A stretch of 33,604 bases of DNA from Lachnospiraceae bacterium (GTDB taxonomy: Bacteria; Bacillota; Clostridia; Lachnospirales; Lachnospiraceae). The stretch is taken from the NCBI GenBank assembly GCA_015056765.1, contig SVFQ01000023.1:1-33604 (forward strand), given 5' to 3'. This document shows, one piece after another, positions 24,807 through 33,511 of the stretch. Position numbers and translations under genes: made by a program. The notes under the pieces are model-generated. The model was not told the origin of the DNA. It searched no databases and saw only the letters and a program-made list of their open reading frames with translations. Each line of letters opens with the position of its first letter. The stretch's first letter is position 1.

Positions 24807-25064
24807 ATGGTTGAATTTTCTTATGTGATTAAAGACGAACTGGGCATTCACGCAAGACCAGCAGGATTGTTGGCAAAAATGGCAGCAGGGTTTAAAAGTA
24901 ACATCACATTGACAGTAAACGGTAATGCCGCAGACGCTAAACGCTTAATTTCAGTTATGAAATTAGCAGCACAACAGGGTCAGACGGCAGCGTTTACCAT
25001 CGATGGGGAAGATGAAAAAGCTGCCGCAGATGCATTAAAGAAATTTATGCAGGAAAACTTATAA
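24807..25064 (+). CDS. ptsH: HPr phosphocarrier protein (Ser46 replaced by Arg)
   Basis: An 85-aa HPr with the phosphorylation site GIHARPAG (His15), and the normal fold to the end. In place of the Firmicute regulatory segment K-S-I-M-G-V-M it reads KRLISVM, so residue 46 is Arg and no Ser is at the HPr-kinase site; Ser49 is the nearest. The catalytic phosphotransfer function looks intact; the Ser46-based catabolite-repression branch would not operate through this protein unless Ser49 substitutes. It has an AAAGGAGGAT ribosome site and starts 25 bases after ptsI. Confidence 0.95.
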   Translation: MVEFSYVIKDELGIHARPAGLLAKMAAGFKSNITLTVNGNAADAKRLISVMKLAAQQGQTAAFTIDGEDEKAAADALKKFMQENL

Positions 25065-25094
25065 GGGAACTTATAACAAGGAGGAAAGATTCTT

Positions 25095-26537
25095 ATGATG
25101 AAGTATCTTCAGAAAATTGGTAAATCCATGATGCTTCCAGTAGCTTGCTTGCCAGCAGCAGGTATCCTTATGGGTATCGGTTATTGGATTGATCCATCTG
25201 GTTGGGGCGCTAACAACATTATCGCCGCATTTTTAATCAAAGCTGGTTCCGCAATTATCGACAATATTCCATGGCTTTTTGCAATTGGTGTATCTGTAGG
25301 TATGGCAAAAGATCACGACGGTACAAGTGCACTGTCCGGTCTTGTTTCTTACTTAATGATTACAACCCTGCTTGCTAGTGGTGCAGTTGCTATGTACAAA
25401 GGCATTGCAGTTGAAGAAGTACCAGCAGCATTTGGTAAAATCAACAACGCATTCATCGGTATCTTAGCAGGTATCATTGGTAGTAGTTGCTATAACAGAT
25501 TCAAAGATACAAAGCTTCCGGATTGGCTGGCATTCTTCAGTGGTAAGAGATGTGTAGCCATCGTAACTGCAGGTGTATCTATTCTGACATCTGTTGTATT
25601 GTTCTTCGTATGGCCTCTGGTATTCGGCGGCCTCGTAGCATTTGGTAAAGCTATTCTTGGTCTGGGTGCAGTAGGCGCAGGTATCTACGCTATGTTAAAC
25701 CGTGCACTGATTCCACTTGGTCTTCACCATGCGCTCAACGCAGTATTCTGGTTTGATACAGCAAACATCAACGATCTGGGTCTCTTCTGGTCCGGCGCTG
25801 AAGGTGCTGTAAAAGGTGTAACCGGTCAGTACATGACAGGTTTCTTCCCGGTTATGATGTTTGGTCTTCCTGCAGGTGCTCTTGCTATGTATCACACTGC
25901 AAAAGACAGCAAAAAGAAAACAGCAGCTTCCCTGTTGATGGCAGGTGCTCTTGCATCCTTCTTCACAGGTATCACAGAGCCTCTGGAATTCTCTTTCATG
26001 TTCCTGGCTCCTGGTCTTTACTTAGTACACGCTGTATTAACAGGTATTTCCGCTACTATCTGCGCATTGTTACCAGTACGTCTTGGTTTCAACTTCAGCG
26101 CAGGTCTTGTAGACTATGTACTGAGCTTTAAGGCTCCTATGGCACTGAATCCACTGATGATGCTGCCAATCGGCGTTATCTATGGTGGTGTATACTATGT
26201 AGTATTCCGTTTTGTCATCACTAAGTTTAACTTAAAGACTCCTGGTCGTGAAGATGATGACGAAGAATCTGAAGGCAAGATTGAACTTGCAAATGATGAC
26301 TTTACAGCTATCGCTGCTCAGGTATTAAAAGGACTTGGTGGCAAAGATAACATCAAAGAAGTAGATTATTGCGCAACCAGAATTCGTGCAGAAATCAACG
26401 ACTATACTCAGGTTGATGAAAAAGAAGTAAAGAAAGCCGGAGTAGCCGGTGTAATTCGTCCTTCCAAGACAACCGTACAGGTTGTTGTAGGACCTAAGGT
26501 ACAGTTCGTACATGACGAATTAAAGAAAATGCTTTAA
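25095..26537 (+). CDS. ptsG: PTS glucose/N-acetylglucosamine-type EIICB permease
   Basis: A 480-aa EIIC-EIIB protein. The EIIC part (about residues 1-385) has roughly ten membrane segments and opens with LQKIGKSMMLPVACLPAAGI, as in the glucose/GlcNAc family; NRALIPLGLHHALNAVFWF and ITEPLEFSFMFLAPGLY are substrate-region motifs. The C-terminal EIIB domain has the phosphocysteine in VDYCATRIR (Cys426), followed by KAGVAGVI. No EIIA domain is fused; crr is in the operon. The sugar could be glucose or N-acetylglucosamine. It has a GGAGG ribosome site, and the terminator follows. Confidence 0.93.
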   Translation: MMKYLQKIGKSMMLPVACLPAAGILMGIGYWIDPSGWGANNIIAAFLIKAGSAIIDNIPWLFAIGVSVGMAKDHDGTSALSGLVSYLMITTLLASGAVAMYKGIAVEEVPAAFGKINNAFIGILAGIIGSSCYNRFKDTKLPDWLAFFSGKRCVAIVTAGVSILTSVVLFFVWPLVFGGLVAFGKAILGLGAVGAGIYAMLNRALIPLGLHHALNAVFWFDTANINDLGLFWSGAEGAVKGVTGQYMTGFFPVMMFGLPAGALAMYHTAKDSKKKTAASLLMAGALASFFTGITEPLEFSFMFLAPGLYLVHAVLTGISATICALLPVRLGFNFSAGLVDYVLSFKAPMALNPLMMLPIGVIYGGVYYVVFRFVITKFNLKTPGREDDDEESEGKIELANDDFTAIAAQVLKGLGGKDNIKEVDYCATRIRAEINDYTQVDEKEVKKAGVAGVIRPSKTTVQVVVGPKVQFVHDELKKML

Positions 26538-26552
26538 TCATACCTTATCATA

Positions 26553-26595
26553 AAAAGCCGTGGACGTTGAGAAATCAGCGCCCGCGGCTTTTTTT
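26553..26595 (+). terminator. Terminator after ptsG, probably bidirectional
   Basis: AAAGCCGTGG pairs with CCGCGGCTTT (one G-T), with further inner pairs, followed by T on the plus strand. On the minus strand the same stem is followed by five T, so it may also end the convergent tRNA-Ser transcript. Confidence 0.92.
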
Positions 26596-26601
26596 AGATA
26601 A

Positions 26602-26690
26602 CGGAGATGGAGGGATTTGAACCCTCGCGCCGCTTGCGCGACCTGCCGCATTTCGAGTGCGGTCCCTTCGGCCAGCTTGGGTACATCTCC
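26602..26690 (-). tRNA. tRNA-Ser (anticodon CGA)
   Basis: A class II tRNA of 89 nt on the minus strand. Acceptor GGAGATG/CATCTCC with discriminator G; anticodon stem CCGCA/TGCGG encloses CTCGAAA, giving CGA for serine. A long variable arm (paired GCGC core) fits tRNA-Ser. T arm GAGGG/CCCTC with TTCAAAT. It is a single-copy-style gene convergent with the PTS operon, read from its own consensus promoter. Confidence 0.96.
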
Positions 26691-26707
26691 AATTTTGAAC
26701 AAATATA

Positions 26708-26736
26708 ACTATAAGATGTTTTCTGGTAAGCGTCAA
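26708..26736 (-). promoter_or_regulatory. Promoter of tRNA-Ser
   Basis: On the minus strand TTGACG (26736-26731), 17 bases, TATAGT (26713-26708), 17 bases before the tRNA 5' end. The 336-base interval between ptsG and pfkA holds the terminator, tRNA-Ser, this promoter and the pfkA promoter and leader. Confidence 0.8.
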
Positions 26737-26779
26737 GAACTTTGCAACCTATGTAAAGGGCAATCCTGGCGCATTTTTA

Positions 26780-26808
26780 TTGTGGGAAAAAAGAAAATAG
26801 ACTATACT
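26780..26808 (+). promoter_or_regulatory. Promoter of pfkA
   Basis: TTGTGG (26780-26785), 17 bases, TATACT (26803-26808). The leader of about 60 bases has a small hairpin (TGCAAG/CTTGCG at 26834-26850) and AAAGGAGG before the ATG. Confidence 0.7.
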
Positions 26809-26873
26809 TATAAGTAGGTATATTTGGGGATTTTGCAAGGTTTTCTTGCGATAATGTAAAAGGAGGAACTACT

Positions 26874-27947
26874 ATGAAACGAATCGGGTTACTGACTAGT
26901 GGTGGAGACTGCCAGGCTTTGAACGCAGCTATGCGTGGTGTGGTAAAGACTCTGATTAACAGTGGCGAAGATGTGGAAATCTATGGCTTCCTAGAAGGCT
27001 ATAAGGGACTTATCTACGGCAATTTCCGTATGCTGACCAGCGCGGACTTTTCGGGTATCTTGACAAAAGGCGGTACGATTTTGGGCTCCTCCCGTACACC
27101 GTTTAAGACCATTACAGATCCGGACGAGAATGGTCTGGATAAAGTGGATGCAATGCAGCAGAATTATCACAAGTTACGACTGGATTGCCTCGTGATTTTA
27201 GGTGGAAACGGTACCCATAAGACGGCAAATCTTCTTCGCGAGAAAGGGTTAAATATCGTTACCCTTCCCAAGACCATTGATAATGACCTTTGGGGAACGG
27301 ATATGACTTTTGGCTTCCAAAGTGCGGTAGATATCGCTACAGAATGCATTGACTGTATTCATACCACAGCAGCCAGCCATGGCCGTGTCTTTATCGTAGA
27401 AGTCATGGGCCATAAAGTAGGATGGCTCACCTTGAACGCCGGCATGGCAGGTGGTGCGGACATCATCCTGATTCCGGAGATTCCATACGATATCGATAAG
27501 ATAGTAAAAGCAATCGATAAGCGTCATGAGAGAGGCGCGAAATTCACAATCCTTGCGGTGGCAGAAGGCGCAATTTCCAAAGAAGACGCGAAATTATCCA
27601 AGAAGGAATATAAAAAGAAACAGGAAAAATCTAAATATCCGTCTGTTTCCTATGAGATTGCTGCTCAGATATTGGAAAAGACCGGACAAGAAGTCCGCGT
27701 AACGGTACCGGGACATACACAGCGTGGCGGAAGCCCGTGCCCATACGACCGTGTATTTGCAAGTAGACTGGGGGCTGAGGCTGGCCATCTGATTCTGAAG
27801 GGTGAGTACGGCTTTATGGTAGGATATAGAAATCGAGAAATCGTAAAAGTGCCACTGGAGGATGTGGCAGGCAAGTTAAAGATGGTGGCTCCGGATGCTG
27901 CTATCATCAAAGAGGCAAAAATGCTCGGCATCAGTTTTGGTGATTAA
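26874..27947 (+). CDS. pfkA: 6-phosphofructokinase, mixed-substrate group
   Basis: A 357-aa phosphofructokinase of glycolysis, in the PFK_mixed group with ATP- and PPi-using members. The start is LLTSGGDCQALNAAMRGVV. The phosphoryl-donor motif reads GGNGTHKTA: Gly at the position equivalent to E. coli Gly104 favours ATP, while the usual preceding Asp is Asn. The catalytic loop is PKTIDND, with Lys at position 124, as in PPi enzymes. HGRVFIVEVMGHKVGWL and PGHTQRGGSPCPYDR complete the fold. dnaX follows 29 bases after the stop without a visible terminator. Confidence 0.93.
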   Translation: MKRIGLLTSGGDCQALNAAMRGVVKTLINSGEDVEIYGFLEGYKGLIYGNFRMLTSADFSGILTKGGTILGSSRTPFKTITDPDENGLDKVDAMQQNYHKLRLDCLVILGGNGTHKTANLLREKGLNIVTLPKTIDNDLWGTDMTFGFQSAVDIATECIDCIHTTAASHGRVFIVEVMGHKVGWLTLNAGMAGGADIILIPEIPYDIDKIVKAIDKRHERGAKFTILAVAEGAISKEDAKLSKKEYKKKQEKSKYPSVSYEIAAQILEKTGQEVRVTVPGHTQRGGSPCPYDRVFASRLGAEAGHLILKGEYGFMVGYRNREIVKVPLEDVAGKLKMVAPDAAIIKEAKMLGISFGD

Positions 27948-27976
27948 CGGGCTAGACAAGGATAGTAATACGTTAT

Positions 27977-29599
27977 ATGGCTTACCAAGCATTATACAGA
28001 AAGTACAGACCAACAGAGTTCGAGGACGTCAAGGGACAGGACGCCATCGTAGAAACTCTCAAAAATCAAATAGTTCACAATCGTATGGCGCATGCGTACC
28101 TCTTTTGCGGTACCCGTGGTACAGGTAAAACCACTATTGCGAAGATATTTGCAAAAGCAGTGAATTGTGAAAATCATAAGGAGGGCAGTCCCTGCGGGGA
28201 ATGCCCTTCCTGTCGTGCAATTGCGCAGAACGCCAGCATGAATGTATATGAAATTGATGCGGCGTCCAATAATGGTGTGGAGAATATCAGGGACATTATC
28301 GACGATACCAATTTCACGCCGGCGCAAGGAAAATATAAAGTGTATATCATCGACGAAGTGCATATGCTTTCAACGGGCGCTTTTAATGCCCTGCTGAAGA
28401 CGCTGGAAGAGCCGCCGGAGTATGTTATTTTCATACTGGCTACCACGGAGGTGCACAAGATCCCGCTGACCATCATGTCTAGATGTCAGCGTTATGATTT
28501 TAAGCGAATCAGTGTAGACACCATCACGGCCCGCCTGCAGGAATTGATTGCAGAAGAAGGGTTACAAGCGGAAGAAAAGGCACTTCGATATATAGCAAAA
28601 TGCGCAGATGGCGCCATGCGAGATGCGTTAAGTTTGCTAGATCAGTGTCTTGCTTTTCAAAGTGAAGAAGTACTGACTTATGAACAAGTGCTTCAGATAC
28701 TTGGTGCTGTAGATGCGGAGACCTTTAGCCAGCTTCTGAGACATGTGGTAAAGGGCGAGGTAATCGAATGCATTCACTTGCTGGACCGCATGGTGACAGA
28801 AGGACGTGACTTGACACAATTTGTTTCTGAGTTTACCTGGTATTTGCGTAATCTAATGCTTTTAAAGGCGTCGGACAATGCAAAAGAAGTAATCGATATG
28901 TCCGCAGAGAATCTGGCGAGACTGGTGGAAGAAGCAGAAATGGTGGAAATGGACACCATTACAAGATATATCAGAGTCATGTCGGAATTGTCCGGTAAGC
29001 TACGGGCGACGACTCAGAAAAGAGTCACCATAGAAGTAACCCTCATAAAACTATGCAGACCGGAGATGGAAAGCAGGGATGATTCCCTGTTAGATCGTAT
29101 TCGGGTTTTGGAAGAGAAGATGGAAAACGGCATTCCCATGATGGCAAATGTGGGAAGTGCGACTTCTGCTCAGATGACACAGGAAACTCCCAGGCAAACC
29201 CTGAAAAAGGCACCTTTGCCTGCAGCCTTACCTGAAGATGTTCAAAAAGTGGTGCAGAACTGGAGAGCAGTGCTAAAACAGTTAGGCCAACCCGGGGCAA
29301 CCTATCTTTCCAATTGCATGGTAAGCATGGATAATGAAAACAGACTGTGCCTTGTGACAGCGGAGGCGGTCTCTCGCGACTGGCTAAATGAATCCGTTGT
29401 ATCTGCTAATCCTGCAGAAGGAGAGACAGATACTACTAACTTAGACATGATAAAGACCCTAATTGGAAATCTGACGGGTACAGACATGGAAGTTGTGGTA
29501 AAATTTGAAGCAGACCGCATGACAGCGGAAAGCAAGTATCCAGATTTGAGTAATATGATTCAGATGGATATAGAAGAAGTAGAAGAGATAGAAGAATAG
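27977..29599 (+). CDS. dnaX: DNA polymerase III subunits gamma/tau
   Basis: A 540-aa AAA+ clamp-loader ATPase. It begins with [20 protein letters not shown]; Walker A is GTRGTGKT (45-52); the zinc module is [25 protein letters not shown] is Walker [18 protein letters not shown] and [10 protein letters not shown] are sensor and arginine-finger regions. The C-terminal part contains the tau domain. The gene has only a distant AAGGA upstream. With ebfC and recR it forms the block conserved across Firmicutes. I do not see a clear -1 slippery site for making gamma. Confidence 0.95.
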   Translation: MAYQALYRKYRPTEFEDVKGQDAIVETLKNQIVHNRMAHAYLFCGTRGTGKTTIAKIFAKAVNCENHKEGSPCGECPSCRAIAQNASMNVYEIDAASNNGVENIRDIIDDTNFTPAQGKYKVYIIDEVHMLSTGAFNALLKTLEEPPEYVIFILATTEVHKIPLTIMSRCQRYDFKRISVDTITARLQELIAEEGLQAEEKALRYIAKCADGAMRDALSLLDQCLAFQSEEVLTYEQVLQILGAVDAETFSQLLRHVVKGEVIECIHLLDRMVTEGRDLTQFVSEFTWYLRNLMLLKASDNAKEVIDMSAENLARLVEEAEMVEMDTITRYIRVMSELSGKLRATTQKRVTIEVTLIKLCRPEMESRDDSLLDRIRVLEEKMENGIPMMANVGSATSAQMTQETPRQTLKKAPLPAALPEDVQKVVQNWRAVLKQLGQPGATYLSNCMVSMDNENRLCLVTAEAVSRDWLNESVVSANPAEGETDTTNLDMIKTLIGNLTGTDMEVVVKFEADRMTAESKYPDLSNMIQMDIEEVEEIEE

Positions 29600-29609
29600 G
29601 AGAAAGAAA

Positions 29610-29957
29610 ATGGCAAAACGTGGAGGATTTCCGGGTGGCATGGGTATGCCCGGCAACATGAATAATTTAATGAAGCAGGCGCAGCGCATGCAGCGCCAGA
29701 TGGAGGAAGGTCAGAAGGAACTGGAATCCAAGGAGTTTACAGCGAAAGCCGGCGGCGGAGCTGTAGAAGTTACCGTTACAGGTAAAAAGGAATTAAGCAA
29801 AGTCAAGATTTCACCGGAAGCAGTAGATCCGGACGATGTAGAAATGCTGGAAGACATGATTGTTGCAGCGGTGAATGAAGCAATGAAGCAGGCAGAAGAA
29901 GCTAGTGGCGCTTTAATGAACAAGATGACAGGCGGATTAGGAGGCTTACCGTTCTAA
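29610..29957 (+). CDS. ebfC: YbaB/EbfC nucleoid-associated protein
   Basis: A 115-aa DNA-binding protein of the YbaB/EbfC family, acting as a nucleoid-associated dimer. Gly/Met-rich N-terminus ([15 protein letters not shown]), a helix [18 protein letters not shown], then the core [20 protein letters not shown] and [19 protein letters not shown]. It lies 10 bases after dnaX and overlaps recR by one base, the usual dnaX-ebfC-recR arrangement. It has an AGGAGAAAG ribosome site. Confidence 0.96.
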   Translation: MAKRGGFPGGMGMPGNMNNLMKQAQRMQRQMEEGQKELESKEFTAKAGGGAVEVTVTGKKELSKVKISPEAVDPDDVEMLEDMIVAAVNEAMKQAEEASGALMNKMTGGLGGLPF

Positions 29958-30556
29958 TGGATTTGTACAGCGGCCATATCAATAAATTAATAGCAGAACT
30001 GGCCGCTCTTCCGGGCATAGGTGAGAAAAGCGCGCAGCGTTTGGCTTTTTATATCATCAATATGCCCAAAGATAGGGTAGATCATTTGGCAAGTGTTTTG
30101 CAGGAAGCAAAAAACAATGTAAAGTATTGCAAGTCCTGCTATAACTTGACAGATTCCGACATCTGCCCGGTGTGTGCCAACAAAAATCGTAATCATAGAA
30201 CCATAATGGTGGTAGAAAACGCCAGAGATTTGGCAGCCTATGAGAAGACCGGAAAGTACGAAGGGGTTTATCACGTACTTCACGGTAGCATTTCGCCAAT
30301 GCTGGGAATCGGCCCTGGAGACATCAAATTAAAAGAATTGATGGAACGCTTGGGGCAGGAAGAAATCGATGAGGTTATTATTGCCACTAACTCTAGCCTG
30401 GAAGGGGAAACTACGGCGATGTATATCAGCAAGTTGGTGAAACCTTTAGGCATTAAAGTGTCTAGAATTGCCAGCGGCGTACCTGTAGGCGGAGACCTTG
30501 AGAATATTGATGAGGTTACATTACTCAGAGCCTTAGATGGCAGAGTGGAATTATAA
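29957..30556 (+). CDS. recR: Recombination protein RecR
   Basis: A 199-aa RecR, which with RecO loads RecA at gaps. An N-terminal helix-hairpin-helix (LAALPGIGEKSAQRLAFYI), the four-Cys zinc finger CKSCYNLTDSDICPVC, and a Toprim domain (IMVVENARDLAAYEKTG...VYHVLHGSISPMLGIGP) are all in place, ending with the Walker-like GVPVGGDLENIDEVTL. Length is typical. The start ATG shares its first base with the ebfC stop, so translation is coupled. Confidence 0.97.
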   Translation: MDLYSGHINKLIAELAALPGIGEKSAQRLAFYIINMPKDRVDHLASVLQEAKNNVKYCKSCYNLTDSDICPVCANKNRNHRTIMVVENARDLAAYEKTGKYEGVYHVLHGSISPMLGIGPGDIKLKELMERLGQEEIDEVIIATNSSLEGETTAMYISKLVKPLGIKVSRIASGVPVGGDLENIDEVTLLRALDGRVEL

Positions 30557-30575
30557 AGAAAAAAGGGAGAAGGAT

Positions 30576-31616
30576 ATGGAAAACAGAGTATTTGGAAAGA
30601 CAAAAGACGGAAAAACAGTAACTTGCTATACTTTGAAGAACAAAAACGGGATGGAAGTAGATGTGCTGAATTACGGTGGCATCATTGTTCGAATTTCCGT
30701 GCCGGATGCACAGGGTAAATTTGCAGATGTGGCACTTGGATATGACAATATGGAACAATATATTGAAAATCCTTGCTTCTTCGGCGCTGCAATTGGACCA
30801 AACGCCAACCGTATTGGAAATGCCACCTGCGTAATTGATGGTAAAGAGGTGAAGCTTTCCGTGAATGATGGCGTAAACAACCTTCATAGCCATAATGAAC
30901 TTGGCTATCATGCAAGAGTTTTTGCGGTTGAAGAACAGGCTAATGCGTTGCGACTTACACTGGAAGATGAAGATGGATGTATGGGATTCCCCGGCAATAA
31001 AAAGATTGCCATTACCTATACCCTGACCGACAACAATGAGTTGGAGCTGCATTACGAGGCAGAAAGTGATGCAAATACCATACTGAATTTGACAAATCAC
31101 TCCTATTTCAATTTAAAGGGACATGGAGAAGGCACAATCGAAGACCATACAGTATACTTAAAGGCCTCTCATTATACCCCTTGCGTACCGGGCTCTATTC
31201 CTACCGGTGAAATTGCGCCTGTAAAGGGAACGGTTATGGACTTTACAAGCCCTAAAGTAGTTGGAAAAGAAATTGATGCAGATGATGCACAGCTCCAGAT
31301 GGCAGGCGGATACGATCATAACTGGGTACTGGATGATTTCGATGGCCAGCTTCAGCATGTGGCTACGGTAACGGCAGCAGGTACAACCCGTGTCATGAAA
31401 GTATATACGACTTTACCGGGTATCCAGTTCTATGCAGGTAACTATATTTCAGAACAGCCGGGCAAAGAAGGAAAGACCTATGTAAGACGTGGTGGTCTTG
31501 CACTGGAAACACAGTTATTCCCGGATTCTATCAACAAAGAGAATTTCCCGAATGCAGTATTTGGACCGGAACGCAAGTACGTGTCCACAACTGTGTATGC
31601 TTTTGCTAACGCATAA
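30576..31616 (+). CDS. galM: Aldose 1-epimerase (galactose mutarotase)
   Basis: Interconverts alpha and beta anomers of galactose or glucose, 346 aa. NYGGIIVRISVPD, GAAIGPNANRIGNA (substrate Arg), LTNHSYFNLKGHG (catalytic His), YDHNWVLDD and LALETQLFPDS (catalytic Glu) appear in the order of the family. The ATG at 30576 with AAAGGGAGAAGGA is preferred over in-frame upstream codons that overlap recR. It is not in a gal operon; it follows recR by 19 bases and could read from the dnaX transcript. Confidence 0.95.
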   Translation: MENRVFGKTKDGKTVTCYTLKNKNGMEVDVLNYGGIIVRISVPDAQGKFADVALGYDNMEQYIENPCFFGAAIGPNANRIGNATCVIDGKEVKLSVNDGVNNLHSHNELGYHARVFAVEEQANALRLTLEDEDGCMGFPGNKKIAITYTLTDNNELELHYEAESDANTILNLTNHSYFNLKGHGEGTIEDHTVYLKASHYTPCVPGSIPTGEIAPVKGTVMDFTSPKVVGKEIDADDAQLQMAGGYDHNWVLDDFDGQLQHVATVTAAGTTRVMKVYTTLPGIQFYAGNYISEQPGKEGKTYVRRGGLALETQLFPDSINKENFPNAVFGPERKYVSTTVYAFANA

Positions 31617-31637
31617 AAAACGATGATTGGTAATTAG

Positions 31638-32828
31638 ATGGAAGAGTTTTACAATCCCAACGAGGAAAAACTGAATAAAAGGCGTGAAAACTACGCTGAT
31701 TTGCTTGCGAAACACCGCAGGTTAGTTGTGCTTCGAGCACTGATTGCGATTGTGGGACTAATCCTGGTAGTAGGCATTGTCAGAGTTGTATCCAGTCGTA
31801 AAATCTATACAGATTACAATATCAAAGAAACCTATAGCAGAGAAACTGCCACCAGTGGTAATACTCTGCTATTAGGTAGAAATATTCTATCCTATAGTAA
31901 TGATGGCGTGAGCTGCTCCGATGCTTCCGGCAAAATTATCTGGAATGAAACCTATGAGATGCAAAATCCCATTGTGGCTATTAAAGGAGATACTGCGGCC
32001 ATAGGCGATTATGACGGAGGCAAGATATATGTTGTGAATGCTTCTGCACCCATTGGAGAAATAACTACAAATCTACCGATTCGATATATAGATGTATCTA
32101 ATGATGGGGTAGTGGCGGCTACATTGGACGACGGCGATGTAACATGGATCTATCTGTATAATGCAAAGGGTGAAACCATAGCGTACTTTAAAACCAGCAT
32201 GAATCAAAGTGGGTACCCTTTAAGCGTGTCGATATCTCCAAACGGGAATTTAGTATGTGTTGCCTATACATTAGCGGACACAGGAAGGCTCAAGAGCTCC
32301 GTGGCATTTTTTAACTTTGGTGAAGTGGGTAAAAATACCCAGGACCATTATATGAGCGGCTACGATTATGATAGCGCGGTAGTACCATATACCGGATTTA
32401 TGACCTCGGACGTGGCTTTTGCCGTGGCAGATAATAGACTAATGTTTTACGAAGGTGGTCAAAAACCTGTTTCAAAAAGCGAAGTGCTTTTGGACTACGA
32501 AATTCAGTCCGTATACTATAATGAAAGCGCGGTGGCACTTATCTCCTATGATACAACCGGAGAGCACAAGTACCGTGTGCAAGTATATGAACCTTCCGGA
32601 AAACTGCAAATGGAGCAGGGATTTGATGTAGAATACAAGAATATTCTTTTATATAAGGATAACTTGTACATATATGGAGATGCGGAGCTTGCCATCTATA
32701 ATACGAGTGGTGTGGAAAAATACGCAGGCACCCTGGAGCAGGACATTAGTATGGTAATCCCGTCGAATACAATCTCCAGATTTTCCATTGTAGGCAAGGA
32801 AAGCATAGCACAGATTCAGTTGAATTAA
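31638..32828 (+). CDS. DUF5711-like membrane-anchored beta-propeller protein
   Basis: A 396-aa protein with a short charged N-terminus, a single membrane helix (about residues 29-51) and a long extracellular part of repeated beta-strand units, e.g. GNTLLLGRNILSYSNDGVSC, DTAAIGDYDGGKIYVVNA and DVSNDGVVAATLDDGDVTW. These look like propeller blades as in the DUF5711 family of clostridia. No enzyme motif is visible and the function is unknown; a wall or surface scaffold role is only a guess. It lies 21 bases after galM and 18 before cvpA, so it is in the same transcript. Confidence 0.72.
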   Translation: MEEFYNPNEEKLNKRRENYADLLAKHRRLVVLRALIAIVGLILVVGIVRVVSSRKIYTDYNIKETYSRETATSGNTLLLGRNILSYSNDGVSCSDASGKIIWNETYEMQNPIVAIKGDTAAIGDYDGGKIYVVNASAPIGEITTNLPIRYIDVSNDGVVAATLDDGDVTWIYLYNAKGETIAYFKTSMNQSGYPLSVSISPNGNLVCVAYTLADTGRLKSSVAFFNFGEVGKNTQDHYMSGYDYDSAVVPYTGFMTSDVAFAVADNRLMFYEGGQKPVSKSEVLLDYEIQSVYYNESAVALISYDTTGEHKYRVQVYEPSGKLQMEQGFDVEYKNILLYKDNLYIYGDAELAIYNTSGVEKYAGTLEQDISMVIPSNTISRFSIVGKESIAQIQLN

Positions 32829-32846
32829 GCTTTTTAAGGAAAAAAC

Positions 32847-33365
32847 ATGTTATTAGTTACACTAAAAGATATCAACATCCTTTTTGTTATTGCGCTAATC
32901 ATCTATGTCTGGCGTGTAAGTAAAGGGGCGAAAGAAGGACTCATTGGCGAAACAGCCTTTTTGGCGGATACTTGTATCATATGCTTTCTTGTGGTGGATG
33001 CAGTAGTGCTCATCAATAGCATACTAAACAAGAATACCATAAGCATTTTAACCAGTGCGGCGGTTTTACTTATTGTATTGATCGGAAGAAAAGTAATCCA
33101 TTCCATATTTGGGGTGCTTAAATTAATAGGAAAGCTACCTCTTATAAATAGCCTAAATACTTTTTTGGGAATTGCAGCAGGAATGCTGGAAGCAACCTTG
33201 ATTATTTGGACGATATATGCATTTCTTCCAAACATCAATGCGGTTTTTCCCGGGAACCACATCATGCTCTATGTGGAAAAAAATACCTTTCTAAGGTTCC
33301 TATATGAAAATAATGGATTAGGCAATTTAGTTCGTCTTATAGCAAGTCTTTTTGTTCCCCGATAA
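32847..33365 (+). CDS. cvpA: CvpA family membrane protein
   Basis: A 172-aa protein with four predicted membrane segments (near residues 8-22, 35-58, 64-90, 104-125) and the CvpA-like RVSKGAKEGLIGETAFLADT stretch after the first. E. coli CvpA is needed for colicin V production and envelope stress; in Firmicutes its role is unclear. It follows the DUF5711-like gene. The terminator hairpin begins inside its last codons. The family call is from topology and motif, so moderate. Confidence 0.72.
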   Translation: MLLVTLKDINILFVIALIIYVWRVSKGAKEGLIGETAFLADTCIICFLVVDAVVLINSILNKNTISILTSAAVLLIVLIGRKVIHSIFGVLKLIGKLPLINSLNTFLGIAAGMLEATLIIWTIYAFLPNINAVFPGNHIMLYVEKNTFLRFLYENNGLGNLVRLIASLFVPR

Positions 33366-33390
33366 TGGAACAAAAAGACTTCTTTTTTTT
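33344..33390 (+). terminator. Terminator overlapping the cvpA 3' end
   Basis: A perfect 15-bp stem: AAGTCTTTTTGTTCC (33344-33358) with GGAACAAAAAGACTT (33367-33381), followed by a T run. The left arm is inside cvpA, and the stop codon lies in the loop. Confidence 0.95.
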
Positions 33391-33482
33391 GAAATGGGGA
33401 AGTGGGAAAAAGACAGATGGACTCTATTATGGTACGAAAAGGCAAAAGTTTTATAAAAAATAAAAAAAGTTTGAAAAAGTTG

Positions 33483-33511
33483 TTGACAATAATACCTAGA
33501 ATTGCTAATAT
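33483..33511 (+). promoter_or_regulatory. Strong promoter, probably of an rRNA operon
   Basis: TTGACA (33483-33488), exactly 17 bases, TAATAT (33506-33511). An AT-rich stretch with A runs (about 33450-33480) precedes it, like an UP element. No start codon or ribosome site follows in the window. Confidence 0.8.

Noticed and set aside
29200..29215. A-rich CTGAAAAAGG in dnaX as a -1 frameshift site for gamma
   Set aside because: In frame it reads G-AAA-AAG rather than A-AAA-AAG, and I see no clear stimulatory hairpin or Shine-Dalgarno pair.
30525..31100. 191-codon open frame on the minus strand over galM
   Set aside because: It is antisense to a complete galM with all catalytic motifs and shows no recognisable domain.
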